From assembly GCF_900451175.1 (NCBI RefSeq), contig NZ_UGJJ01000002.1, positions 186,001 through 250,000 of the forward strand: a DNA stretch of 64,000 bases, in the 5' to 3' direction. A program made the position numbers and the translations under genes. The notes beneath the pieces were generated by a model. The model was given only the letters and a program-made list of their open reading frames with translations, did not search any database and had not been told where the DNA came from. Positions 17,161 through 25,566 of this stretch are shown in pieces (positions within the stretch are counted from its first letter, which is position 1; every line of letters begins with the position of its first letter). The DNA comes from Kingella potus (GTDB taxonomy: Bacteria; Pseudomonadota; Gammaproteobacteria; Burkholderiales; Neisseriaceae).

Positions 17161-17970
17161 ATGATCCGCGACTTTAACCTCATCATCATCGGCGACGAAA
17201 TCCTCCACGGCAGCCGCCAAGACAAACACTTCCCTTTTTTTAAGAACCTGTTGGAAACACACGGCCTCAGACTCGGCCTCGTCCAATATCTGCCCGACGA
17301 ACGCGCCGTACTCTCCAAACAGCTTGCCCGCAGTTTTTCAGACGGCTTGCCCGCATTTGTAACCGGCGGCATCGGAGCCACTCCCGACGACCACACACGG
17401 CAGGCAGCGGCAGCAGCGGCAGGCCTTCCGCTCGAACGCCATCCCGAAGCCGCCGCCCTGATTGAAGCCGTAACCCGCAAGCGCGGAGAAGCCCTCGACT
17501 CTCCCGAACACCGCCAACGCCTGCATATGGCCGATTTTCCCCAAGGTGCACAAACCATCCCCAATCCCTACAACGGCATTGCCGGCTTCTCACTCATGCG
17601 CCACTACTTCCTGCCCGGATTCCCCGTTATGGCGCACCCCATGGCCGAATGGGTGTTGCGCAGCCATTATGCCGACAGCTTCCACCGTATTTCCTCCGCG
17701 CAACGCACCATCCTCGTTTACGGCCTGCCCGAATCGCGCATTACTCCCCTGATGGAAGACCTCGAACGCACCTACGCAGGCATCCGCACATACAGCCTGC
17801 CCAGTACCGGCCGCACCGAAGCCGACGGTACACATATCCTCCCGCATATCGAGTTCGGCCTCAAAGCCGAAGGTGGGGCCTGTGTCCATATCGATACTGC
17901 TTGGGCGCAGGCTCTGGCCGTTTTGCGCGAACTGGGTGCGGAGTTGGAAGAAGCACAAGAGGCCGTCTGA
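17161..17970 (+). CDS. Molybdopterin-binding / CinA-like protein
   Basis: The 269-residue protein starts MIRDFNLIIIGDEILHGSRQ and contains the MoCF-biosynthesis fold (GGIGATPDDHTRQA, equivalent to the GGxGPTxDD motif). It covers the CinA N-terminal domain plus a connecting domain but has no C-terminal nicotinamide-deamidase domain. CinA-type proteins act in pyridine nucleotide recycling; a stand-alone MoCF domain may differ. A DUS encodes ARSFSDGLPAFV near residue 60, and another DUS holds the stop codon. Confidence 0.85.
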   Translation: MIRDFNLIIIGDEILHGSRQDKHFPFFKNLLETHGLRLGLVQYLPDERAVLSKQLARSFSDGLPAFVTGGIGATPDDHTRQAAAAAAGLPLERHPEAAALIEAVTRKRGEALDSPEHRQRLHMADFPQGAQTIPNPYNGIAGFSLMRHYFLPGFPVMAHPMAEWVLRSHYADSFHRISSAQRTILVYGLPESRITPLMEDLERTYAGIRTYSLPSTGRTEADGTHILPHIEFGLKAEGGACVHIDTAWAQALAVLRELGAELEEAQEAV

Positions 17971-18005
17971 AAACGGATATTTTGTGTAAAGGAACGCATG
18001 GAAAA

Positions 18006-18087
18006 TATAGTGGGGCGAAATAAAAAACAATGTGTTACCGTGCCTTGCAGCCTTATATCTTTTCTATTTTGTTCCACCATAAAAATC
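18006..18087 (-). repeat. MITE-like element, copy A (reverse orientation)
   Basis: The left end TATAGTGGGGCGAAATAAAA and the right end CTTTTCTATTTTGTTCCACC form imperfect terminal inverted repeats. Inside the right arm GCCTTATATC matches the GATAYAAGGC block of the other copies. The element is about 80 bp. Related copies are at 19580-19741, 23930-24073 and 54154-54220. Confidence 0.6.
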
Positions 18088-18120
18088 CGTTGGCGGCATA
18101 TAGCGGAATGTGTAAAGGAA

Positions 18121-18153
18121 AAGGCCGTCTGAATATTTTCAGACGGCCTTTTT
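18121..18153. terminator. DUS hairpin between convergent genes
   Basis: AAGGCCGTCTGAATATTTTC and its partner give a tight hairpin followed by TTTTT; it serves slyD from the right and the CinA-like gene from the left. Confidence 0.8.
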
Positions 18154-18235
18154 CATACTGCCGGTACGGACACAAATCCCGCTCAAAACAGATTGTTATT
18201 GATGAGGGAAATGCGCTTGCACGGTTTGGAAACGC

Positions 18236-18709
18236 TTAGTGGTGATGACCTTGCGGGCCGTGGACATGGCCGTGTTCGGTTTCTTCCTTGGTCGCCTCGC
18301 GGATGCTTTCCACTTTGGCTTTGAAGCGGATTTTCATACCTGCCAAAGGATGGTTGCCGTCCACCACCACCTTGCCTTCGGCCACATCGGTAACGCGGAA
18401 CACGACCACATCGCCGTCGGGCATATCGGCTTCAAACATCATGCCGGGCTTCACTTCGGAAGGGAAGGCATCGGCGGCTTCGATACGGACGAGAGAGGGA
18501 TCCTGTTCGCCGAAAGCGTCGTCCGGTTGCAGGACGATGTCCACTTCGTCGCCGACTTTCTTTTCGTGCAAGGCTTCTTCCACCAGCGGGAAAATGCCGT
18601 CGTAGCCGCCGTGCAGATACACAATGGGCTGTTGGGTTTCGTCGATGAGCTGGTCGTCGGCATCAAACATCTGGTAATGCAGGCCGACAACGGTGTCTTT
18701 TTTAATCAT
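18236..18709 (-). CDS. slyD: FKBP-type peptidyl-prolyl isomerase, SlyD family
   Basis: The 157-residue protein has the SlyD layout: a split FKBP domain (VGLHYQMFDADDQLIDET, YLHGGYDGIFPLVEEAL), the inserted chaperone flap (DIVLQPDDAFGEQDPSLVRI), and NHPLAGMKIRFKAKVESIRE. A short His-rich tail (HGHVHGPQGHHH) follows, a likely metal site for nickel or zinc. It is a cytoplasmic folding catalyst, also tied to Ni enzyme maturation. It is monocistronic. Confidence 0.92.
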   Translation of the reverse strand: MIKKDTVVGLHYQMFDADDQLIDETQQPIVYLHGGYDGIFPLVEEALHEKKVGDEVDIVLQPDDAFGEQDPSLVRIEAADAFPSEVKPGMMFEADMPDGDVVVFRVTDVAEGKVVVDGNHPLAGMKIRFKAKVESIREATKEETEHGHVHGPQGHHH

Positions 18710-19046
18710 GGCTGTCTTTCGGAACAGGATTTGGAAAACGCGGATTGTAACATCATGACAGCGGCACGGCCTGTATTATTTTGCCTTTCCGGCCTGCTTT
18801 TCCCGAACGGGACAGAGGTTTTGTATGCGGTATTTTCCAAGGGCTATGCAGGATTGTTGCATTTTTGCTACTAATAAGTATGGCGGATGCGGACGGAGCA
18901 GCAGGAAATGGCGAAGCAGTGCAAAAAATAAAACAATTGTCTGATAAATTTGAAAAAACAGGCGGATTGCCGCGTGATGTGCGGGAAAGGCCTGCATTTT
19001 TACTGCGGAAAACTGCGCATCATATCCTGTGCGGCGGCGGCGCATT

Positions 19047-19060
19047 GTGATTCAAATCAA
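19047..19060. promoter_or_regulatory. FNR-like box (weak)
   Basis: GTGATTCAAATCAA matches TTGAT-N4-ATCAA with one mismatch. It lies about 165 bases before the Ala-rich lipoprotein gene, far for a simple activator site. The rest of the 510-bp gap between slyD and that gene shows nothing I can call. Confidence 0.25.
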
Positions 19061-19223
19061 AGCGCAATTGATTTTGCACTTGCGCATGGGCATAATGTCG
19101 GGGTTCAGCATATGCCGAAGCCTGCAAACCGAATTGTTGCGGGCAAGCTGTTGCAGGCAACAATATTTTGCTGATGTTTTATCCATTCAATTAATTTATA
19201 GTTATTTCGTAAGGTGTTCAAAA

Positions 19224-19517
19224 ATGAAAAAATCCCTGTTAGCCGCTACCCTGATGTCTTTGTTCCTGGCTGCCTGCGGTGGTGAAAAAGCCGCTACCGA
19301 GGCCGCTTCCGCCGCTGTAAACGCAGCATCCGAAGCCTCTGCCCAAGCTGCATCCGCAGCCGAAGGTGCCGCATCCGCTGCTGTTGAGGCTGCCGATGCC
19401 GCCGCTTCTGCTGCCGAAGGTGCTGCCGCTTCCGCTACTGCCGCTGTGGAAGGTGCTGCTGCTTCTGCCGCTTCCGCTATGGAAGCTGTTGCTTCCGAAG
19501 CTGCTGCCAGCAAATAA
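19224..19517 (+). CDS. Small alanine-rich lipoprotein
   Basis: The 97-residue protein has a lipoprotein signal peptide with lipobox LAAC (Cys18) followed by GGEK. The mature part is almost entirely Ala, Ser and Glu in a near-heptad helical pattern (repeats of the AASAAEGAA type). This low-complexity tail resembles the Ala/Pro/Ser/Glu linker of the azurin lipoprotein at 23204, which also starts CGGEK. It probably forms a long helix in the periplasm. No function is known. A strong own terminator and an AAGGTG ribosome site support it as a real gene. Confidence 0.82.
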   Translation: MKKSLLAATLMSLFLAACGGEKAATEAASAAVNAASEASAQAASAAEGAASAAVEAADAAASAAEGAAASATAAVEGAAASAASAMEAVASEAAASK

Positions 19518-19536
19518 GCTGCTTTTGCAGTATGGA

Positions 19537-19563
19537 AAACGGGACGCGCAAGCGTCCCGTTTT
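19537..19563 (+). terminator. Rho-independent terminator of the Ala-rich lipoprotein
   Basis: AAACGGGACGC, loop GCAA, then GCGTCCCGTTTTCC. Perfect 11-bp stem. Confidence 0.85.
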
Positions 19564-19579
19564 CCTATGGTTACAGAGT

Positions 19580-19741
19580 ACGATAGGTATCGTGGAACAA
19601 AATAGAAAAGATACAAGGCCGCGGACGGTACGGAGGCGGATTTTCTCGGTATTGTTTTTTTAATGCATTGGAAAACCCTCCTCTTTGAGCCAAGCCGGAG
19701 CCACGCCGTAGATTTTTTATTTTGTTCCGCTGTATAACAAG
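19580..19741 (+). repeat. MITE-like element, copy B
   Basis: The left arm reads GTGGAACAAAATAGAAAAGA followed by TACAAGGC. The right arm reads AGATTTTTTATTTTGTTCCG followed by CTGTATA. The arms form terminal inverted repeats (GTGGAACAAAATA/TATTTTGTTCCGC). About 160 bp, no coding capacity. Confidence 0.65.
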
Positions 19742-19790
19742 ATAACAGGCCGTCTGAAAACCGTCCGCACACATTAGAGAACAATACGCC

Positions 19791-21158
19791 ATGCACGCTT
19801 CCTGCCGCCGTCTCGCCGCCCTGCTTGCGCCAGACGAAATTTCCGACAATACCGCCCTGCTTACCGACCAACGCCGCCGCTACACGGGGCGGGCGGATTT
19901 GCTTTTATTGCCGCGCAACACGGAATCCGTGCGCAAGATCATGCGTTTTTGTTTTGAAAACTGCATTCCCGTTACCCCGCAGGGCGGCAATACCGGCTTG
20001 TGCGGAGCGGCCGTGCCTGATGGCGGGGTGTTGCTGAATTTAGGCCGTCTGAACCGCATACGCGCCATCGACACCGCCGACAACGCCCTGACCGCCGAAG
20101 CAGGCTGCATTCTGCAAAACGTGCAGGCGGCGGCGGCCGAAGCCGGGCGGCTGTTTCCGCTCAGTCTGGCCAGCGAGGGATCGTGTCAGATCGGCGGCAA
20201 CATTGCCTGCAACGCGGGCGGGCTGAACGTATTGCGCTACGGCACCATGCGCGATTTGGTAATGGGGCTGGAAGTGGTGCTGCCCGACGGGGAGCTTGTG
20301 TCCCACTTGTCGCCGCTGCACAAAAACACCACCGGCTACGACCTGCGCCAGCTTTTTACCGGCAGCGAAGGTACGCTGGGCGTGATTACCGCCGCCACCT
20401 TGAAACTCTTTCCCCTGCCTCAGGTGCGCGAAACCGTTTGGACGGGTGCGGACGGCATTGCAGAGGCCGTGGAGCTGCTTGCCCTGATACGGAGCCGCTT
20501 CGGCGAACGGCTGAGCAGCTTCGAGCTGGTCGGGCGGGACGCGCTGGATTTGTCGTCCGCATTCTGCCGCACCGCCAAACCGACAGATGCGCCGTGGCAT
20601 GTTTTGCTCGAATTGACCGACAGCGAAGCGCGCCCCGATCTCGGCGGCCTTTTGGCCGAGTGTCTGCTGGAAAACGGTTTTGCCAACAGCGTATTGGCGC
20701 AATCGGAGGGCGAGCGGCAAACCCTGTGGGCTTTGCGGGAAAACATTTCCGCCGCCCAGCGCGGCTTGGGCGTGAGCATCAAGCATGACATTGCCGTTCC
20801 CATTACCCGCGTGGCCGCTTTCGTCGAACGTTGCGGTGTGGCTTTGCAGTCGGCTTTCGCGGGCATCCGCATTGTCGTTTTCGGCCACCTCGGCGACGGC
20901 AGCCTGCACTACAACACCTTCCTGCCCGAAGCGTCCGACAACGGTGTTTATGCTTTTGAAAACGCGGTAAACGACATCGTGTACGAACACGTTTTGGCCT
21001 GCGGCGGCACCATCGCTGCCGAACACGGCATCGGCCAAATTAAACGCCACCGCCTGAACAGCGTGCGCAGCGCGGCGGAAATTGCCCTGATGAAGGCCGT
21101 GAAAGCCGCTTTCGACCCGCGCGGCATCATGAATCCCGGCAAGCTGCTGCCCGACTGA
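19791..21158 (+). CDS. FAD-binding oxidoreductase (GlcD/D-2-hydroxyacid dehydrogenase type)
   Basis: The 455-residue protein has the FAD-binding PCMH domain (LLPRNTESVRKIMRFCFEN, VTPQGGNTGLCGAAVPDGG, GGNIACNAGGLNVLRYGTMR) and the C-terminal FAD-oxidase domain (VFGHLGDGSLHYN, EHGIGQIKRHRL). The family oxidises D-2-hydroxy acids such as D-lactate, glycolate or D-2-hydroxyglutarate; the substrate cannot be told from sequence. It lies alone between DUS hairpins. The AGGCCGTCTGAACCGC sequence inside the gene is a coding DUS. Confidence 0.9.
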   Translation: MHASCRRLAALLAPDEISDNTALLTDQRRRYTGRADLLLLPRNTESVRKIMRFCFENCIPVTPQGGNTGLCGAAVPDGGVLLNLGRLNRIRAIDTADNALTAEAGCILQNVQAAAAEAGRLFPLSLASEGSCQIGGNIACNAGGLNVLRYGTMRDLVMGLEVVLPDGELVSHLSPLHKNTTGYDLRQLFTGSEGTLGVITAATLKLFPLPQVRETVWTGADGIAEAVELLALIRSRFGERLSSFELVGRDALDLSSAFCRTAKPTDAPWHVLLELTDSEARPDLGGLLAECLLENGFANSVLAQSEGERQTLWALRENISAAQRGLGVSIKHDIAVPITRVAAFVERCGVALQSAFAGIRIVVFGHLGDGSLHYNTFLPEASDNGVYAFENAVNDIVYEHVLACGGTIAAEHGIGQIKRHRLNSVRSAAEIALMKAVKAAFDPRGIMNPGKLLPD

Positions 21159-21162
21159 CACG

Positions 21163-21197
21163 AAAGGCCGTCTGAAAATCCGCTTTCAGACGGCCTG
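21163..21197. terminator. DUS hairpin after the FAD oxidase gene
   Basis: AAAGGCCGTCTGAAAATC and the facing DUS copy with a short loop. Confidence 0.7.
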
Positions 21198-21282
21198 TTA
21201 TAATCCGCCGCAGCCGTCCCGGCCGCACACGGCAAACAAGCCCGTTTTCAGACGGCCTCCAAGCCGGCAAAGGAAAAAAACC

Positions 21283-22018
21283 ATGAACCATTACGATGCG
21301 ATTGCTTTCACGGACATCACCGGCAACGAAGCATTGTCTGCCCTGGTCCAACACATTTTGCCGCACACGCAAACAGTCGGTGCCTGCGCGGTGTAGCGTG
21401 ATGCCGGCGGCGCAGAGCTTTGGATCGGCACGGATAAAGACAACAGGCTTTGCGTGGCCGAACCCTATTTTCCCGGCCGATTGCAGCCGGTTTGGGTGCA
21501 AAGCGTGCAAGACAGCGGATACGGTGACGGCACGGGTTTTGCCCAAGTATGGCAAAACGGCAGTCAGGCGGCAGACGGCGGGTGCGCGGACGGCGATTAT
21601 CCTTTTGTGCTGGATATTCCCGATATTGCATCCTTCCCGCAGCACACGGAGGGTACTGCGCAGAGAATTGGTATGTGCCTTTGCCGAATCGGCGGAATGG
21701 TTTGCCGACGAAGCCGCGTTTGCCGCGAGGCAGGAAAAACAGGAATTCGAATGGGCAACGCAGAGTTTTATTCCCGTCGGAATGTTTGCAGACGAAAACG
21801 CGCCCGAAGGCACACGCCCGGCCGCCCGTGCTTTGTTTACGGGTATAGTGCGCTCGGCGGAGCAACGGTATAACACGGTCAGCCGAAGCCCGTTTTACTA
21901 CTGCGAAATAGAAACGTTCGGCGGCATATGGTCGGCGGTTTATCCTGCCGCAGCCTTTGCCGATACGCCGCAAGCAGGCAATGTGATACAGGGCGAATAT
22001 TGGCTGACGGGCAAATAG
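21283..22018 (+). pseudogene. Broken hypothetical gene (nonsense codon plus frameshift)
   Basis: Reading from the ATG at 21283 (MNHYDAIAFTDITGNEALSA) meets an amber codon at 21394-21396. The same frame stays open to about 21655. The likely continuation (LVCAFAESAEWFADEAAFAA, ending WLTGK) is in the +1 frame up to 22018. Joining the parts gives about 245 residues, so at least two lesions separate it from a full-length gene. I do not recognise the family; the acidic, soluble composition resembles many DUF/immunity-type proteins. Preceded by AAAGGAAAAAAACC. Confidence 0.6.
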
Positions 22019-22077
22019 CGTTCGGGCGGCCTTAAAACCTTATTGCCAGTTCAACATATTGATTAAAAGGAAAGAAA

Positions 22078-22134
22078 ATGGCAGACACCCACTTATCCCA
22101 AGCAGTCGGGCAAAAATCATGCCGCGCCGTGTAA
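22078..22134 (+). CDS. Possible 18-residue small ORF
   Basis: ATG with a strong ribosome site (AAAAGGAAAGAAA) begins MADTHLSQAVGQKSCRAV and stops 20 bases before the rnhA ATG. It may be a leader peptide coupled to rnhA or the stub of a lost gene. Confidence 0.25.
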   Translation: MADTHLSQAVGQKSCRAV

Positions 22135-22154
22135 CGCTGCCGGTGCGCTGAAAT

Positions 22155-22607
22155 ATGGAAAAAACCGTCTATCTCTACACCGACGGCGCGTGCAAAGGCA
22201 ATCCCGGCACGGGCGGCTGGGGTGCGCTGCTGCGTTACGGCCGCCACGAAAAAGAACTCTGCGGCGGCGAGACCGAAACCACCAACAACCGCATGGAGCT
22301 GACCGCCGTCATCGAAGGACTCAAAGCCCTCAAACGCAAAAGCCGCGTGCAAATCTGCACCGACTCGCAATACGTCAAAAACGGCATGGAAAGCTGGATA
22401 CACGGCTGGAAGAAAAACGGCTGGAAAACCTCTGCCAAACAGCCGGTGAAAAACGAAGACCTGTGGCGCGAACTCGACCGCCTTGTCGCCGAACACGAAG
22501 TTATCTGGACATGGGTCAAAGGCCATGCCGGCCATCCCGAAAACGAACGCGCCGACGCGCTTGCCAACATGGGTGCGGCAGCGGTAAAACGGAACGTGCA
22601 GACCTGA
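22155..22607 (+). CDS. rnhA: Ribonuclease HI
   Basis: The 150-residue protein keeps all catalytic residues of RNase HI at the E. coli positions: Asp10 (YTDGACKGNPG), Glu48 (NNRMELTAV), Asp70 (ICTDSQYV), His124 (KGHAGHPEN) and Asp134 (ERADALAN). The basic handle helix (WKKNGWKTSAKQPVKN) is also present. It degrades RNA in RNA-DNA hybrids. It is followed by the DUF721 gene on the same strand, 33 bases apart. Confidence 0.97.
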   Translation: MEKTVYLYTDGACKGNPGTGGWGALLRYGRHEKELCGGETETTNNRMELTAVIEGLKALKRKSRVQICTDSQYVKNGMESWIHGWKKNGWKTSAKQPVKNEDLWRELDRLVAEHEVIWTWVKGHAGHPENERADALANMGAAAVKRNVQT

Positions 22608-22640
22608 CACATCGCAAAAACGGAAGAGGCCGTCTGAAAA

Positions 22641-23090
22641 ATGGATTTCAAACAAATCGGCAAACGCAGCGGGCAGGGCGACGACCCTTCCGCCCGTACG
22701 CAGCTTGAATTTCTGCTGCAAAGCGCGCAGGCATGGCGGCAGCTCGACCGCGCCGTCAAACAGCACCTGCCCGCCAACCTCCATCCGTATGTGCAAACGG
22801 CCCGTATCGACCAAGACGGCAGCCTCGTGCTGCTGGCTGCCAACGGCACCGCCGCCTCGCGTCTGAAAATGCTCGCTCCCGCCCTGCTGCCGAAGCTGCG
22901 GCAATGCAGCGGGCTGATTACCGCCGTCCGCGTCAAAACCGTCCCCAAAACCGCCGCACCGCCCCGGCAAAACAGCCTCAAACTCAGCCCTGCCGCGCTG
23001 GATGCGCTGGCAGACGGCGCGGACAGGCTGGAACACCATCCGCAGCTGGCCGCCGCCCTGCGCCGTTTGGTCGGCAAATATCAAAAATAA
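22641..23090 (+). CDS. DUF721 protein (DciA-like)
   Basis: The 149-residue protein has the DUF721 core: LQSAQAWRQLDRAVKQHLPA, VQTARIDQDGSLVLLAANG and ASRLKMLAPALLPKLRQ. DciA proteins load or manage the replicative helicase DnaB in bacteria that lack DnaC/DnaI, which fits a betaproteobacterium. The C-terminal part is short and less conserved. A DUS lies directly before the ATG, overlapping the translation start region. It is adjacent to rnhA. Confidence 0.75.
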   Translation: MDFKQIGKRSGQGDDPSARTQLEFLLQSAQAWRQLDRAVKQHLPANLHPYVQTARIDQDGSLVLLAANGTAASRLKMLAPALLPKLRQCSGLITAVRVKTVPKTAAPPRQNSLKLSPAALDALADGADRLEHHPQLAAALRRLVGKYQK

Positions 23091-23203
23091 TTATCCTTTG
23101 TTGTCAAATCATGGTAAATTGCGCCCGATTTCCGTTGGTTGTCTGCAACGGATTGTTTTTTGTTTCCGATTATTTTCCAACGTCATCATCAAGGAGATGA
23201 AAC

Positions 23204-23803
23204 ATGAAAGCATATCTGGCACTGATTTCCGCAGCGGCTTTGGCTTTGAGCGCGTGCGGCGGCGAAAAACCCGCCGAGACCCCGCCCGCGCCGCCTGCGG
23301 CCTCCGCCGAAGCACCGGCTTCCGCCGCTTCCGAAGCACCTGCATCCGAAGCCTCCGAGCCTGCCGCAGCCGCTTCCGAAGCTCCCGCCTCCGAAGCCGC
23401 CGCGCCCGCCGCAGGTGCGTGTGAAACCGTGGTCGAATCCGACGACATGATGAACTTCAACACCAAAGAGCTGGTTATCGACAAAACCAACTGCAAAGAG
23501 TTCAAAGTAACCCTCAAACACACCGGCAAAATGCCCAAAACCGCAATGGGACACAACATCGTGATTTCCAAAGCGCAAGACACCAAAGCCGTGATTGCCG
23601 ACGGTGCGTCTGCCGGTGCGGACGGCGACTATGTGAAAGCCGGCGACGAGCGCGTCATCGCCTATACCAAACTGATCGGCGGCGGCGAAGAAACCAGCGT
23701 AACCGTAGACACATCCAAGCTGGCAGCCGACGGCAAATACGAGTTCTACTGCTCCTTCCCCGCCCACGCTGCGCAGATGATCGGCCACGTTACCCTGAAA
23801 TAA
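23204..23803 (+). CDS. laz: Lipid-modified azurin
   Basis: The 199-residue lipoprotein (lipobox LSAC, Cys18) has an Ala/Pro/Ser/Glu linker from about residue 20 to 71, with repeats of SEAPAS type, then a complete azurin domain. Copper ligands are visible: His117 (MGHNIV), Cys183, His188 and Met192 (FYCSFPAHAAQM); Cys73-Cys97 is the expected disulfide. It is an outer-membrane blue copper protein that passes electrons, in Neisseria to peroxidase or nitrite reductase. A strong AAGGAGATG ribosome site precedes the start. Confidence 0.95.
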   Translation: MKAYLALISAAALALSACGGEKPAETPPAPPAASAEAPASAASEAPASEASEPAAAASEAPASEAAAPAAGACETVVESDDMMNFNTKELVIDKTNCKEFKVTLKHTGKMPKTAMGHNIVISKAQDTKAVIADGASAGADGDYVKAGDERVIAYTKLIGGGEETSVTVDTSKLAADGKYEFYCSFPAHAAQMIGHVTLK

Positions 23804-23822
23804 GGTATCCGCCATTGTTCAG

Positions 23823-23848
23823 ACGGCCTGCATATGCAGGCCGTTTTT
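23823..23848 (+). terminator. Terminator of laz
   Basis: ACGGCCTGCATATGCAGGCC, GT, then TTTTT. A compact palindrome that borrows half of a DUS. Confidence 0.8.
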
Positions 23849-23929
23849 GCCGTCTGCCGCAGCTTGTTCCGCAGGCGGTACGGTATCAGGCCGTCTGAAA
23901 AAGGCGGGGGCGGTGCAGGATGCGGCGGC

Positions 23930-24073
23930 GGGACAAAATAAAAAATCTGCGGCCCGGCCGCGTTTCTGTTTGAAGAGGCGGATGTCCAGGCGTTTAAAAA
24001 CCAATGAGGGGAAATCCGCCCCGTGCCGCCTGCGTTTTGCTGCCTTGTATCTTTTCTGTTTTGTTCCGCTATA
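23930..24073 (-). repeat. MITE-like element, copy C (reverse orientation)
   Basis: The left end GGACAAAATAAAAAATCTGC and the right end CCTTGTATCTTTTCTGTTTT, then GTTCCGCTATATA, are the complements of the two arms of copy B. About 145 bp. It lies between azurin and the hemerythrin gene. Confidence 0.62.
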
Positions 24074-24159
24074 TACTGCGCCCTCTGCCAACTACAGAAT
24101 GCGTGCCGCCGTCCTGTTTCCTGCGGGAACGGGTTTCAGACGGCCTGAAACGGAAAAAC

Positions 24160-24669
24160 ATGAATTTTTTCAATGCAAAAAGCGTTACTTTCGACGATCC
24201 GATCGCAATGCTCTATGCCTGCCACGGCAAGGTGCGCCGCTTTTGCGGACAGGTCGCAATGCTCGACGGCTATATTGCCGAACACGGCTGCAACGATGTG
24301 GTGATGCAGGCCGTGCGTCAGATTGCCCGCTATTTCAATGTTGCCGCGCCGCTGCACCACGAAGACGAGGAGCTGGATTATTTTCCGCTGCTGCTGCGTT
24401 ACGCGCCGCAGGCGCAGGCCGATGTGGACGAGCTTCTGCGCCAGCACGGCCTGCTTCATGCCAACTGGTCGGCGGTGGCCGCCGAGTTTGCCGGGCTGGA
24501 AGCGGATGCGGCCTACCGCCCGGACGCGGCGGTGTTCAAGGCCTTTGCCGACGGCTATGCCGTGCATCTGGCTTTGGAAGAGGGTTTGTTTGAGTTGGGT
24601 AAAACGCATATTCCCACAGAGGAGCTGGCGCGTATCGGTAAAAATATGGCGCGGCGCAGGCGGGGCTAG
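24160..24669 (+). CDS. Hemerythrin domain protein
   Basis: The 169-residue protein has the iron-binding residues of a bacterial hemerythrin-like four-helix bundle: YACHGKVRRFC, the motif LHHEDEELDYFPLL, LRQHGLLHANW and VHLALEEGLF. It could carry a di-iron centre used for oxygen or NO sensing or iron repair. The start at MNFFNAKSVTFDDPIAMLY was chosen because the open frame upstream runs through a repeat. It stands alone after a DUS. Confidence 0.85.
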   Translation: MNFFNAKSVTFDDPIAMLYACHGKVRRFCGQVAMLDGYIAEHGCNDVVMQAVRQIARYFNVAAPLHHEDEELDYFPLLLRYAPQAQADVDELLRQHGLLHANWSAVAAEFAGLEADAAYRPDAAVFKAFADGYAVHLALEEGLFELGKTHIPTEELARIGKNMARRRRG

Positions 24670-24805
24670 CGGCTGTTTGCGTTCGGCGGCGGCGGTTTTT
24701 GTGCTGCAAAACGGTATCTGCCGCGATAAAAACCTTTGTTTGCGGCCGGTGCGGGCGCGGATTTCTGTTTTGCCTCTGCCGGCTCTGCGGGTTTGCCCCA
24801 TATTG

Positions 24806-24842
24806 AAAGGCCGTCTGAAAACTGTGTTTTCAGACGGCCTTT
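24806..24842. terminator. DUS hairpin between convergent hemerythrin and marR genes
   Basis: AAAGGCCGTCTGAAAAC and its complement with a three-base loop. Confidence 0.8.
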
Positions 24843-24863
24843 GCCGTGTGCCGTGCGCTCGGG

Positions 24864-25364
24864 TCAGTCTTGGAGTTTGTCGAGCAGCTTGGCAAACAGG
24901 CGTTGCAGTTCGGCGTAGTCGGCTTCGGTGAAGTCTGCCCAGATGCGGTCGCGTTTGGCGGCAATCAGCGGCTGGATTTTGTGGATGAAGGCTTCGCCTT
25001 CGGGGGTGAGGCGCAGGATGATTTGGCGGCGGTCTTGGCTGTTGGTGCCGCGTTCGCGCCGTATCCAGCCGCGTGCGGACATTTCGTCGGACAGGCGGGT
25101 GGCACTGGTGCGTGTCAGGTTGAGCAGGTCGCTCAGCTGGGAGGGCATGATTTCCCGGTTGGGGCTGACGTAGACGAAGAGCAGGGCGTACCACAGGCTT
25201 TCGGTGATGCCTTCGGCTCTGAGGCAGCGGTTCATGTGGGTGCTGAGGCGTTCGGCGGTTACGCGCAGAAGCTGGGCGGTGAGGGTGCGGGGGAGGTTGA
25301 ATTCGGGCAGGGTGCCGGTGAGGAGGGAGAAGCGTTTGCTCAATTCGGTGTGGGAAAAACTCAT
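24864..25364 (-). CDS. MarR-family regulator, EmrR/FarR-like
   Basis: The 166-residue protein has the MarR winged helix (PSQLSDLLNLTRTSATRLSD, RGWIRRERGTNSQDRRQIIL, LTPEGEAF). The pattern resembles E. coli EmrR and Neisseria FarR, repressors of multidrug and fatty-acid efflux pumps, but no efflux operon is adjacent, so I leave the symbol empty. It is monocistronic and may act in trans. Confidence 0.85.
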   Translation of the reverse strand: MSFSHTELSKRFSLLTGTLPEFNLPRTLTAQLLRVTAERLSTHMNRCLRAEGITESLWYALLFVYVSPNREIMPSQLSDLLNLTRTSATRLSDEMSARGWIRRERGTNSQDRRQIILRLTPEGEAFIHKIQPLIAAKRDRIWADFTEADYAELQRLFAKLLDKLQD

Positions 25365-25523
25365 GTCGCGTCCGGGTTTGTTAGCGGTTTGCCGCAGCGG
25401 GATTGTGTGGGAAATCCGCAGCTTTGGTGCGGCAAATCATAGGCTCGATAACAGGTAAACGAGCGGTTCCGCCGATAATCGGTTGCGGATTTTTTTCCGG
25501 CGGTAGGGTGCGGGGAAAAGATG

Positions 25524-25566
25524 GAGGCCGTCTGAAAGGAGCGTGTGCCGTTTTCAGACGGCCTCT
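25524..25566. terminator. DUS inverted pair
   Basis: GAGGCCGTCTGAAAGG faces a DUS that also holds the last codons and stop of the YihY-family gene. Confidence 0.7.
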
